The notes below the pieces were generated by a model. The model saw only the letters and a list, made by a program, of their open reading frames with translations. It had not been told where the DNA came from and did no database searches. From Nocardia rosealba (GTDB lineage Bacteria; Actinomycetota; Actinomycetes; Mycobacteriales; Mycobacteriaceae): 64,000 nt of DNA. Location: positions 1,211,145 to 1,275,144 of the forward strand of contig NZ_JAIWNA010000002.1 of the NCBI RefSeq assembly GCF_020216065.1. Reading direction: 5' to 3'. This document shows positions 26,384-34,981 of the stretch, piece by piece (the first letter of the stretch is position 1; each line of letters opens with the position of its first letter). A program made the translations under genes and the position numbers.

Positions 26384-27045
26384 GCGAGCGAATGCCTACA
26401 CGCGATGTGTCCGCCGCGGTCGGTTACCGACGAAGCACGCCGCGGGTGGTGCTCGGTGCCGCCACGTCGATCCTGCTCCTGCTGGTGATCGGCGCGGCCC
26501 TGCGACCGCTCGTGGTATCCGAGACCCCCACGGCCGCACCGGTATTGACATCGACCGAGATCGGTTTCGTGCAGGACATGACCGGTCACCATCAACAGGC
26601 GCTGACCATGGTCGAGCGCCTCGCGCCCGACGTCGACCCCGCGGTGCGGCGGCTGGCCGACCAGATCGCCGACGCCCAGCGCCTCGAGATCGGCATGATG
26701 CTCGGCTGGCTCCGGCTGGCCGGAACGACCCCGACCAGCGCGCACCCGATGTCGTGGATGCCCACCGGTCACCGGCATGCCGGCGCCACGACGATGCCCG
26801 GCATGGCCACTCGCGCCGACCTCGACGCCCTCGCCGTGGCCCGGGGAGCCGAGGCGGAAATGATGTTCCTGCGCCTGATGTACCGCCATCACCAGGGCGG
26901 CGTCGCCATGGCCCAGGCTTTCGACGAGCTGTCCACCGGCGGCCCGGTCGAGCAGGCCGCGCGCGACATGATCAGCACGCAGAGCCAGGAGTCCGGAATC
27001 ATCGGTCTGCTGATCGCCCGGTACGGTGCGGCCGCGACGGGCTGA
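26380..27045 (+). CDS. DUF305 membrane-anchored protein
   Basis: A 221-aa protein with one N-terminal membrane segment (VVLGAATSILLLLVIGAALRPL) and an extracellular DUF305 ferritin-like four-helix domain. The family histidine/methionine motifs are present: DMTGHHQQALTM and LMYRHHQGGVAMA. Many DUF305 proteins are linked with copper or other metal handling, which is a family inference. ATG 26380 overlaps the preceding stop as ATGA; a second ATG at 26392 is possible. Confidence 0.88.
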   Translation: MSERMPTRDVSAAVGYRRSTPRVVLGAATSILLLLVIGAALRPLVVSETPTAAPVLTSTEIGFVQDMTGHHQQALTMVERLAPDVDPAVRRLADQIADAQRLEIGMMLGWLRLAGTTPTSAHPMSWMPTGHRHAGATTMPGMATRADLDALAVARGAEAEMMFLRLMYRHHQGGVAMAQAFDELSTGGPVEQAARDMISTQSQESGIIGLLIARYGAAATG

Positions 27046-27130
27046 GTCAGCTGGATGCGCGGTCTGCCGGTCGTCACCGGCTTCGCTGACGGTTGCCGCG
27101 TAGACCCGGCACTGACGCCGGGCACCGCGC

Positions 27131-28375
27131 TCACGAATGCGTGACCATGTCGCGGATCGCAGCGCGGACCTCGACGACAGCGGGGACGGCCGCGAATTCG
27201 ACCGACTCGTGCAGAAAGTCCGAAAGCCGGGCGGCTGTGCGGCCGGTCGGACCCGGGTTCAGCGACAATGCCGGACCGATCTCCTCGACCGCGCGTTCGG
27301 GCTCGCCGAGCATCAACCGCAGGCGAGCCGAGGAGATCGCGGCCATCTCCGGTGTCAGGACTTCCCGCGACAGCGGCGGGTGGCCATCACCGAAGGCGAT
27401 GCGGGCCAGGTCGGGGCGAGTCGCGATGAGTTGACGGTAGCTGTGGCCGAGCAGCCGCGACTGCTGCCCCGGCCCCGGCCAGTCGCGACGCGGTCCGAGG
27501 AGCATGCCGATGGCGGCCGCGGTGAGGCTGCGGTCGGCGGCATTGTCCGCGGGGGCGGCCTCGGCGGCTTCACCACGGCATTCCGCCGCGACGACGATCG
27601 CGCGCTGGAACGCGGCCTGCTCGCCGAGAATGCCGTTCGCGTAGGCCTCGAGTTCGGCGAGGGCGACCCGCAACAGGGGTGTCGCGGTGCGGCGCGACAG
27701 ATACTGTGCGAGCTGAGCCACCTCCAGTCCTTCCGCGGGCCTGCCGCTGTCGAGGAGCTGCCAGGTCGACTCGGTGAGGATCGCGGCGGTCAGCACCGGG
27801 TCGCCTGCGGCGTGGGCCAGCCGCGCGGCATCGACCGAGTACCTGCGCGCGGCGGCGACGTCCTCCACATCCCAGCTCATGGCGGCGGCGATGTCGGCCA
27901 GTTCCGCACCGATCCGGAGTGCGCGCCCATACCGGTTCGAATCCGAAAGTTGCTGCAACCGAGGCAGATTCGCGCCCAACCACGCCGTGACGGCGCGGCG
28001 CGGCGCCTGCCCGTCGCCCCACTGCCTGCCTCGCGCCCATATCGCCAGCTGCTCGGCGGCGGCCAATTCGGCGGCGGAGAAGGTCGGGTAATCGGCGCGC
28101 GCGTACGTGGCGGGTGGTAGCAGCAGCGACCGCAGCTGGGTAGGCAGGTCGTCGAGCTCGCCGACCGATTCGACGGTCAGCCGGTCACGCAGGTGATCCA
28201 GCGACGTGTGCAACGCCGACGCGTAGGCGTCCACGTGCTCGGCGCGCACCGCGCGCGCCCCGGTCTCGAGCTGACCCAGGTACGGCTTGGAGTAGTTCGT
28301 GCGAGCGGCCATGCCCTGCAGGCTGATCCCGGCGGCTGTCCGCGCGACGCGCAGCGCCGAGCCCACTTCGCTCAT
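27131..28375 (-). CDS. XRE-family regulator with long helical sensor domain
   Basis: A 414-aa regulator. HTH_XRE at about residues 5-60 (LRVARTAAGISLQGMAARTNYSKPYLGQLE). The remainder is alpha-helical and TPR-like, as in the Streptomyces/Nocardia XRE family with unknown ligands. It is divergent from a secreted hydrolase gene across 206 bp that contains candidate operators (28511-28534). Target inferred. Confidence 0.85.
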   Translation of the reverse strand: MSEVGSALRVARTAAGISLQGMAARTNYSKPYLGQLETGARAVRAEHVDAYASALHTSLDHLRDRLTVESVGELDDLPTQLRSLLLPPATYARADYPTFSAAELAAAEQLAIWARGRQWGDGQAPRRAVTAWLGANLPRLQQLSDSNRYGRALRIGAELADIAAAMSWDVEDVAAARRYSVDAARLAHAAGDPVLTAAILTESTWQLLDSGRPAEGLEVAQLAQYLSRRTATPLLRVALAELEAYANGILGEQAAFQRAIVVAAECRGEAAEAAPADNAADRSLTAAAIGMLLGPRRDWPGPGQQSRLLGHSYRQLIATRPDLARIAFGDGHPPLSREVLTPEMAAISSARLRLMLGEPERAVEEIGPALSLNPGPTGRTAARLSDFLHESVEFAAVPAVVEVRAAIRDMVTHS

Positions 28376-28510
28376 GCGCGTGCCGCACCGGCGCTCGGCC
28401 GCGCCATGCGGATGCGCGCCCGCACATCATTCGCTTGCGCGAGGTTCGCGACTGGGATCGGCTTTCTCATCACCTCGACAATACGTCCCCGGTCTCGCCC
28501 CGCGCGGGGT

Positions 28511-28534
28511 GTCTGCAAACCGTCTGCAAGACGG
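28511..28534. promoter_or_regulatory. direct repeat plus palindrome between XRE gene and hydrolase gene
   Basis: GTCTGCAA occurs at 28511 and 28522, an 11-bp (one helical turn) period. The second copy also forms CCGTC-TGCAA-GACGG (28520-28534), a perfect inverted repeat. Good candidate for the XRE regulator's operator. TTGCGC (28547) and TATCGT (28568) may form the hydrolase promoter. Confidence 0.45.
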
Positions 28535-28581
28535 CGCGGCCCGGCCTTGCGCAGCGGTTGGTCTCCCTATCGTCCGAGATC

Positions 28582-29592
28582 GTGAGCAACAAAACTGTCC
28601 TGTCCGGTCGGCGCCCGCGCAATGGTGCGCGGGCCGCGCTGACCTCTCTCGCGCTGATCGTCGCCGCGGCGACCGGGGTGACGCCGGCAGCGGCGGCGCC
28701 GTACCGACCCGCCGCACCGCTCGAAGCCACCTATCACGCGCCCGGCCCGTGGGTGGTGGCCCAACGAACCGGTGTCGACTGCTGCACGTCCACCGGCGAC
28801 AGCTACGACATCTGGTATCCGGCCGACCTCGGCGCGGGCGGTGTGGTGCATCCGGTGATCACCTGGGGCAACGGCACCATGGCCCACCCGCGCGAATACG
28901 CGTACCTGCTCTCGCATCTCGCGTCGTGGGGATTCGTGGTCATCGCCGCCGATCGCACCGACACCGGCACCGGTGCGCAGATGCTCGACGCGGTGCGCTA
29001 CCTGAGCGACCAGAACGGCGACCCGAACAGCGTCTTCCACAACAAGATCGACACCGACGCGGCCGGAGCCACGGGCCATTCGCAGGGTGGGCTCGGCGCG
29101 ATCAACGCGCTCACCCGCGGCGGCGGCCTCGTCGACACCGCGGTGACCCTCGAGATGCCGATGGCGGCGGCCTGCGCGTCGCTGCCGACCGTCGACGGCC
29201 AGAGCGCCTGCATCGATCCCACCGCGGTGACCTCCGGCTCGGTCCTGCTGGTGAACGGTACGGCCGACGGCATCTCGCCGGCCACGCAGGCGCTCCCACC
29301 CGAGGTGATCGGTTTGCAGTCGATGCAGGCGTACTACGACGCGATGCCCGCAGGCGTACCCAAGGCCCGCGCCGCGGTGGTGGGCGCCCACCACAACGAC
29401 GTCCAGGGCCAGCCCGACTGCACCAACTTCGGCTGCACCGAGGGCGTGCACCGCTATCTCGGCTACCTGACCGCCTGGTTCATGGACCGGCTGCGCGGCG
29501 ATCAGGTCGCCCGAGGCGCGTTCCTGGCAGGCACCGGCGAACTCCTGCACAACCCACACTGGTCCGATCAAGCCAGCACCATCACCCGCTGA
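28582..29592 (+). CDS. secreted alpha/beta-hydrolase (cutinase/esterase-like)
   Basis: A 336-aa exported serine hydrolase. Signal peptide about residues 1-38 (ALTSLALIVAAATGVTPAAAA). The nucleophile elbow GHSQGG, the oxyanion strand TWGNGTMAH and a C-terminal AHHND histidine are present. Cysteine pairs (DCC, DCTNFGC) point to disulfides. I start at GTG 28582, since the 49 upstream residues hold no signal-peptide logic and cover the promoter. TATCGT at 28568 would place transcription start at or near the GTG, so the mRNA may be leaderless. A GH3 gene follows 22 bp on. Confidence 0.85.
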   Translation: MSNKTVLSGRRPRNGARAALTSLALIVAAATGVTPAAAAPYRPAAPLEATYHAPGPWVVAQRTGVDCCTSTGDSYDIWYPADLGAGGVVHPVITWGNGTMAHPREYAYLLSHLASWGFVVIAADRTDTGTGAQMLDAVRYLSDQNGDPNSVFHNKIDTDAAGATGHSQGGLGAINALTRGGGLVDTAVTLEMPMAAACASLPTVDGQSACIDPTAVTSGSVLLVNGTADGISPATQALPPEVIGLQSMQAYYDAMPAGVPKARAAVVGAHHNDVQGQPDCTNFGCTEGVHRYLGYLTAWFMDRLRGDQVARGAFLAGTGELLHNPHWSDQASTITR

Positions 29593-29614
29593 CCGACGAA
29601 AGGCTGCATCTTCC

Positions 29615-31999
29615 ATGGAAGACCACATCGAGAAACTGCTCACCGAGCTGGATCTGGACGGCAAGCTCCGGCTGATCTCCGGCGCGAGCCTGTTCCGGAT
29701 GGCAGGTGACCCCGCTATCGGACTCGCCGAGATGCCGGTGTCCGACGGGCCGTCCGGGGTGCGTGGCGAGAACTGGGACGAACGCGACCCGTCGGTGAGC
29801 CTGCCCTCCGGTACCGCGATCGCCGCCACCTGGGATCCGGCGCTGCTCACCGAGATCGGCGCCCTGATCGCCGCCGAGGCCCGCCGCAAGGACGTCTACG
29901 CGGTGCTCGGCCCGACGATGAATCTGCACCGTTCCCCGCTCGGCGGCAGGCATTTCGAGTGCTTCTCCGAGGATCCGCTGCTCACCGCCGAGATGGCCGA
30001 CGCGTACGTGCGCGCCGTGCAGGCGCACGGCGTCAGTGCGTGCCCGAAACACTACGTGGCCAACGATTCCGAGACCGACCGCTTCACCGTCGACGTGCGC
30101 GTCGACGACCGGGCACTGCGCGAGCTCTACCTCTACCCGTTCGAACGCACCGTGGAAGCGGGCGCCTGGATGATCATGGACGCCTACAACGCCGTCAACG
30201 GGACCACCATGACCGAGAACCCACTGCTCGACGAACCGCTCAAGGGCACATGGGGATTCGACGGTGTGGTGGTGTCGGACTGGATGGCGGTGCGCAGCAC
30301 CGAGAGCGCGGCGAACGGAACCGACCTGTGCATGCCGGGCCCGCCGCACCTGTGGGGTGAACCGCTGGCCGCCGCCGTGCGCGCCGGCGAGATCGCCGAG
30401 TCCGCCGTCGACGACAAGGTGCGCCGCATCCTGCGCTTCGCCCAGCGCGTGGGTGCGCTGAACGGAACCCCGCAGCCCACCCCGGTTTTCAGCGACGAAC
30501 AGGCACAGGATCTGGTCCGCCGGGTCGCCGCGGAGGCGATGGTGCTGGTCCGCAACGACGGTGTCCTGCCGCTGGCACCGGACACGACGGTCGCCCTCCT
30601 TGGCCCGTCCGCGGGCGAACCACGTTTCCTCGGCGGTGGCAGCGCCACCGTCATCCCCGGGCATACCAGCACCCCGGTGGAGGGCCTGACCGGGCGCCTG
30701 CCGATAACCCACACCGCGGGTGTCCATTTGTCCGAGGACCTGATTCCCGCCCCGGTGACGATCATGACCGACCCCGAGACCGGCGAACCCGGCCTGTCCG
30801 CGCGGTACCTGAAGGACGGCACCGTACTCGGCGTCCAGCACCGCACCACCAGCCGTCTCGTGCTGCTCGGTGAACCGCTGGCCGCGCAGTCGAACGCGAT
30901 CGAGTTGCGCACACGTCTGCGCGCGGATATGGCCGGCGACTGGCAGATCGGATTCGGCGGCGTCGGCCACGTCCGGCTCGACATCGACGGCGAGACCGTG
31001 CTGGACGAGAACGTGACCCTGGAATCCGGCGACCCGGCGGCAGCGCTGCTCGACCCGCCCCAACGTCACGTGACCCGCACCCTCGCCGCCGGCGAGGAGG
31101 TCGAGGTGCGGCTAGTGACCAGCATTCAGGACGCGATGCCGGGCCTCGGCATCATTCTCGGCGCCACCCTCGGCATCCGGCGTCCGCAGCGTGACGACAA
31201 CGAGGAGTTCGCGGCCGCGATCGAACTGGCGCGCGCCGCCGAGGTGGCCGTGGTGGTGGTCGGCACGACCGAGCAGATCGAGAGCGAGGGCATCGACCGC
31301 ACGTCTTTGCGGCTGCCCGGCCGCCAGGACGAACTCGTCGCCGCCGTCGCCGCGGTCAACCCGCGCACCGTCGTGGTGGTGAATTCCGGTGCGCCGGTGG
31401 AGATGCCGTGGCGTGACGACGTCGCCGCCGTGCTGCTGTCGTGGTTCCCCGGCCAGGAGTTCGGCGCAGCACTGGCCGACGTGCTCACCGGCACCACCGA
31501 ACCCGGCGGCCGACTGCCCACCACCTGGCCCGCGACCATGGCCGACGTTCCGGTCCTGAACACCACACCCGTCGACGGCGTCCTCGACTACACCGAGGGC
31601 ATCCACATCGGCTACCGCGCGTGGTTGCGCGCGGGCACCGAACCCGCCTACCCCTTCGGTCACGGCCTCGGCTACACCACATGGTCGACCGACGACCTCG
31701 TCGTCGACGGGCACACCGTCTCGATCACGGTGACCAACACCGGAGACCGCGACGGCAAACATGTCGTCCAGGCCTACCTCGCACGCCCCGACAGCACGGT
31801 GGACCGGCCGGTGCGCTGGCTGGCAGGCTTCGCCGCCGTCACCCTGGCCGCGGGCGAGTCGCGCACCGTGTCGCTCGACCTGCCCGACCGCGCCTTCCAG
31901 CACTGGGGGTCCGACGGCTGGGAAACAGAACCCGGCGAATTCACCGTGCACGTAGGCACTTCCGTCACCGACCTGCCCCACACCGCTTCCCTCATCTGA
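29615..31999 (+). CDS. glycoside hydrolase family 3 beta-glucosidase
   Basis: A 794-aa retaining beta-glycosidase. The N-terminal TIM-like domain shows SDGPSGVRG (43-51), KHYVAND (145-151) and the nucleophile region VVVSDWMA with Asp222. The C-terminal GH3 domain, a PA14-like insert (about 385-510) and a terminal fibronectin-III-like domain (about 690-790) complete the usual long GH3 build. No signal peptide, so it acts on imported or intracellular glycosides. An MFS gene follows 41 bp on and a secreted hydrolase precedes it, suggesting one glycoside-handling operon. Confidence 0.95.
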   Translation: MEDHIEKLLTELDLDGKLRLISGASLFRMAGDPAIGLAEMPVSDGPSGVRGENWDERDPSVSLPSGTAIAATWDPALLTEIGALIAAEARRKDVYAVLGPTMNLHRSPLGGRHFECFSEDPLLTAEMADAYVRAVQAHGVSACPKHYVANDSETDRFTVDVRVDDRALRELYLYPFERTVEAGAWMIMDAYNAVNGTTMTENPLLDEPLKGTWGFDGVVVSDWMAVRSTESAANGTDLCMPGPPHLWGEPLAAAVRAGEIAESAVDDKVRRILRFAQRVGALNGTPQPTPVFSDEQAQDLVRRVAAEAMVLVRNDGVLPLAPDTTVALLGPSAGEPRFLGGGSATVIPGHTSTPVEGLTGRLPITHTAGVHLSEDLIPAPVTIMTDPETGEPGLSARYLKDGTVLGVQHRTTSRLVLLGEPLAAQSNAIELRTRLRADMAGDWQIGFGGVGHVRLDIDGETVLDENVTLESGDPAAALLDPPQRHVTRTLAAGEEVEVRLVTSIQDAMPGLGIILGATLGIRRPQRDDNEEFAAAIELARAAEVAVVVVGTTEQIESEGIDRTSLRLPGRQDELVAAVAAVNPRTVVVVNSGAPVEMPWRDDVAAVLLSWFPGQEFGAALADVLTGTTEPGGRLPTTWPATMADVPVLNTTPVDGVLDYTEGIHIGYRAWLRAGTEPAYPFGHGLGYTTWSTDDLVVDGHTVSITVTNTGDRDGKHVVQAYLARPDSTVDRPVRWLAGFAAVTLAAGESRTVSLDLPDRAFQHWGSDGWETEPGEFTVHVGTSVTDLPHTASLI

Positions 32000-32040
32000 C
32001 CCTCAGCTCGACCTGCTCGACCGAACAACGGAGCGTGGCC

Positions 32041-33651
32041 ATGTCCACCAGTACCCCTCGACTCGACAAAGACGACCACAACGACACCGGACGGCTCGAC
32101 GGAGCCTCGCGCACCAGGATTTTCACCGTGCTGGCGGTGATCGTCCTGTTCTCCGAGATCGCCCCGATGCAGTACACGATCGTGGCGGCGGCGTTACAGA
32201 AGATCGCGCCGAGCTTCCCCGGTGTCGGGGCCGACATCAACTGGGCCATCATCGTCTTCGGGTTGATCGGCGCGGCCGCGTCTCCGTTGATCGGCAAGAT
32301 GAGCGACGTCTGGGGCAAGAAGCGGATGTTCCTCATCTGCGGTGCCCTGTTCGTCATCGGTTGCGTACTCGACGCGACCACCTCGAACTGGGCGGTCTTC
32401 CTGTTCGGTCGCTGCCTGCAGGCCACCGCCATCGCCACCGCGGTCATCGCCTACGGCCTCATCCGAGATCTGCTGCCGCGCACTATGATTCCGTTGGCGC
32501 TCGGGCTCACCGCGACCGGCTTCGGCGTCGCCTCCATCGCGGGTCCGGTCCTCGGCGGCTACCTGGTCGACAACCACAGCTGGCGCGCCATTTTTTGGGT
32601 GCTGGCGGCGTTCACCCTGGCGATGCTGCCGCTGGTCTGGTTCATCGTGCCCGAGTCCGAGCTGCGGGTGCCCGAGCGGATCGATATCGTCGGCGCCGCA
32701 CTGCTGTCCGGAGGTGCCGCACTCACCTTGATCTACGTCGACAAGGGCCACGACTGGGGCTGGGCGAAGCCCACCACGCTGCTCTGGCTGGTCGCGGGCA
32801 TCACCCTGCTCGTCCTGTTCGTCGTCATCGAAAAGCGTGTCGCGACACCGATCATGGACATGAAGTTGCTGTTCCACCCGCGCGTCGCGCTGGTCCTGGC
32901 CGGGGCGCTGCTGGCCTCGCTACAGATCGGCATCGTCTCCTACGCCATCGCCTACATGGCCCAGACTCCACCGGATTCCGTCGTCACGGCGGGGATCGGG
33001 CAGTCGACGGTGGCCGAGATCCAGCGCCTGACGGGTCAGGCGGTACCGCTCGACGCTGTGCGCGTCGCCCTCGATCCCGGCTACACCTACGGCAGCGGGT
33101 ACTCCCTGCTCGAGTTCGCGATCCGGATCGCCCTGCTCGGTTCGGTGATCACGATGATCTTCGGTGCGGTCGCGGGTCTGCTGGCCAAGCGAATCGGTGC
33201 CCGGCTCCCCCTGATCGTCGCCCTGATCATCTTCGCCGGTGCGGGCATCGCGTTCGCGCTGCTACCACTGACCACCACCAACTTCCTGGTCGTCAACTCG
33301 ATTTTCAGCGTCGGCTTCGGCATGTACTACGCCTGCATGCCGATCCTGCTGGTCGAGGCGGTGCCGCAGGAACAGCAGGGCGTGAGTCTCGGCATGCTCG
33401 GGGTCATGCAGTCGATGGGCGTGGCGATCGGCCTGGCCGTCGTCACCGCGTTCCTGCACAACAACGGCGTGAGCGCCCTGGTGAGCGTGGGCGGCCTACC
33501 CCAACCGGCGACCCCGCTGCCCGACCTGTTCGGCGACCACGGCTACCGGCTCGGTTTCTGGGTCTGCGCGGCGGCATCCGTGCTCGCCCTTTCGCTCGCG
33601 CTGGTGATGAAACACGGCCGCACCCCGGCCACCGGAGGCACCGCGCACTGA
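32041..33651 (+). CDS. MFS transporter, 14-TM DHA2-like
   Basis: A 536-aa polytopic transporter with about 14 membrane segments. The MFS loop motif GKMSDVWGKKRMFL follows TM2-3 and motif GPVLGGYLVDNHSWRAIFW is typical of drug:H+ antiporter family 2. A long periplasmic loop (about residues 315-355) precedes the C-terminal bundle. I start at ATG 32041; the frame upstream of it is the GH3 gene read in another frame. Downstream of GH3, it may move glycosides or aglycones. Confidence 0.9.
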   Translation: MSTSTPRLDKDDHNDTGRLDGASRTRIFTVLAVIVLFSEIAPMQYTIVAAALQKIAPSFPGVGADINWAIIVFGLIGAAASPLIGKMSDVWGKKRMFLICGALFVIGCVLDATTSNWAVFLFGRCLQATAIATAVIAYGLIRDLLPRTMIPLALGLTATGFGVASIAGPVLGGYLVDNHSWRAIFWVLAAFTLAMLPLVWFIVPESELRVPERIDIVGAALLSGGAALTLIYVDKGHDWGWAKPTTLLWLVAGITLLVLFVVIEKRVATPIMDMKLLFHPRVALVLAGALLASLQIGIVSYAIAYMAQTPPDSVVTAGIGQSTVAEIQRLTGQAVPLDAVRVALDPGYTYGSGYSLLEFAIRIALLGSVITMIFGAVAGLLAKRIGARLPLIVALIIFAGAGIAFALLPLTTTNFLVVNSIFSVGFGMYYACMPILLVEAVPQEQQGVSLGMLGVMQSMGVAIGLAVVTAFLHNNGVSALVSVGGLPQPATPLPDLFGDHGYRLGFWVCAAASVLALSLALVMKHGRTPATGGTAH

Positions 33652-33660
33652 CCCGGACAC

Positions 33661-33686
33661 GCCCTCGTCGATCAGTAGTCGAGGGC
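33661..33686. terminator. hairpin between convergent MFS and pseudo-EF-G genes
   Basis: GCCCTCG and CGAGGGC form a 7-bp stem with a 12-base loop at the end of two convergent genes. No T-run follows. A plausible weak bidirectional terminator. Confidence 0.35.
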
Positions 33687-34412
33687 ATGTTCCGGCTGGC
33701 AGACGAACAGGGGTGACGGTAGGTAGCGGACGACGGCGTCCAGGAGGGCAGCGATGTCGTCGCTCGCGCTGGGTGCGTCGCAGAGGATGGGGACGACGTC
33801 GCCGTTGCGAGTGCGACGGCGGATGCGGTTGTGCAGGTCCCGCGCCGAAAGGGAGTCCGCGGAGTACGATTCGGTCAGCGTCTCGACGAGCGCGCGGTAC
33901 CAGCACCCGGCGGACTCTCCACGGCTACCGGCAGTCTCGAGCGCCGCGGCCGACACCAGATCGAGGACACCGTCGAAGCCGTCTCCGGTGCCGACCGGGA
34001 CCTGTAATGCCAGCGGTGCTGCCCCGCGAGTGTCGGTGATCGTACGAACGCAGCGGTCGAAATCGGCGGTGGGTCGGTCGAGGCCGGTGAGCAGGCACAG
34101 GCGGGCGACCTGATGGTCGTCGGCGACTCGCAACATGGTTTCCAGCCGTGGGGTGCTGTGCGCGGCGGCGTTCACGACCACGACGACTCCGTCGGCTACC
34201 CGAATGCAGCGTTCCAGGTCGGCGATGAGCGCCTCGTTCGACGGCGCGGCGACGCGAATCGTGTGCTCGGCACCGTCCGTCGACCAGCGGACGGTGTCGT
34301 CCGTGTCGCCGAAGCACCGGCGCAGGCGGTGGGTCAGCCGGGTCGCCCCGGCGGGATCGCCGATGATCGTGACATTGCGGATCGACTGCGGGTCAATAGC
34401 TTTGGTGCCCAT
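33672..34412 (-). CDS. EF-G-derived pseudo-GTPase (isolated G-domain-like)
   Basis: A 246-aa protein that aligns by eye with the G domain of elongation factor G but not with its later domains. Matches include ERCIRVADGVVVVVNAAAHSTPRLETMLRVADDH (EF-G switch/helix region), FDGVLDLVS and LLDAVVRYLPSPL near the end. The nucleotide motifs are gone: the P-loop is GDPAGATR (18-25, no GKT/S), the DTPGH loop is missing and NKxD reads TGLD (109-112). It is therefore unlikely to hydrolyse GTP. It is divergent from the thiolase pair. Function unknown. Confidence 0.7.
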   Translation of the reverse strand: MGTKAIDPQSIRNVTIIGDPAGATRLTHRLRRCFGDTDDTVRWSTDGAEHTIRVAAPSNEALIADLERCIRVADGVVVVVNAAAHSTPRLETMLRVADDHQVARLCLLTGLDRPTADFDRCVRTITDTRGAAPLALQVPVGTGDGFDGVLDLVSAAALETAGSRGESAGCWYRALVETLTESYSADSLSARDLHNRIRRRTRNGDVVPILCDAPSASDDIAALLDAVVRYLPSPLFVCQPEHALDY

Positions 34413-34506
34413 CGCGCTGCGGTACTCCAGATCGACGTCATCGCATCCTCGACGCGCTCACCGTACCTCCGCCCGAGCGGCGCCGGATCGGAATTCCGCC
34501 CCAAAG

Positions 34507-34520
34507 TAGAACGTGTTCCT
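34507..34520. promoter_or_regulatory. KstR-type operator before DUF35/thiolase operon
   Basis: TAGAACGTGTTCCT has the AACnnGTT core and near-palindromic flanks of the KstR box. It overlaps a TATACC -10 (34520-34525) that would start transcription at about the GTG at 34535. I recall the M. tuberculosis counterparts of this gene pair as KstR regulon members, which supports the call. Confidence 0.65.
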
Positions 34521-34534
34521 ATACCGTCGGCCAC

Positions 34535-34981
34535 GTGCAGAAAGAACAACGCCCCGCCGTGGCTGACTGGTTCACTGCGGACGACGGCCAGGTACGCCTC
34601 AAAGGAACCCGCTGCAACGACTGCGGCACGCCGTACTTCCCGAAGAACACGCTCGCCTGCCGCAATCCGCAGTGCACAGGTGCCCACGACGGCTCCGAGC
34701 TCGTCGAGTACCTGTTCTCCACGCGCGGGCGGATCTGGTCGTACGCGGACGCTCGGTACAAGCCGCCCGCGCCCTACGTCTCGGCCGATCCGTTCGTGCC
34801 CTACGTCGTCGCGGCGGTGGAGCTCGAGGTGGAGCAGATGGTGATTCTCGGGCAGGTCGAGCGCGGTCTCACCGTGGACGACCTCGCCGTCGGTATGCCG
34901 GTCGAACTGACCGTCGGCACGCTGTACGAGGACGACGACGCCGAGCACACGGTGTGGATGTGGAGGCCGGTCAATGACTGA
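34535..34981 (+). CDS. DUF35 Zn-ribbon/OB-fold protein (Rv1628c-like)
   Basis: A 148-aa acyl-CoA-binding partner. The N-terminal rubredoxin-like zinc ribbon has CNDCG and CRNPQC cysteine pairs (about residues 27-47); the rest is the OB-fold DUF35 domain (PFVPYVVAAVELE, VGMPVELTVG). Such proteins form complexes with SCP2-type thiolases or MaoC hydratases in steroid degradation. GTG 34535 lies about 10 bases after a TATACC box, so it is probably leaderless. It overlaps the thiolase gene by 8 bp. Confidence 0.88.
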   Translation: MQKEQRPAVADWFTADDGQVRLKGTRCNDCGTPYFPKNTLACRNPQCTGAHDGSELVEYLFSTRGRIWSYADARYKPPAPYVSADPFVPYVVAAVELEVEQMVILGQVERGLTVDDLAVGMPVELTVGTLYEDDDAEHTVWMWRPVND

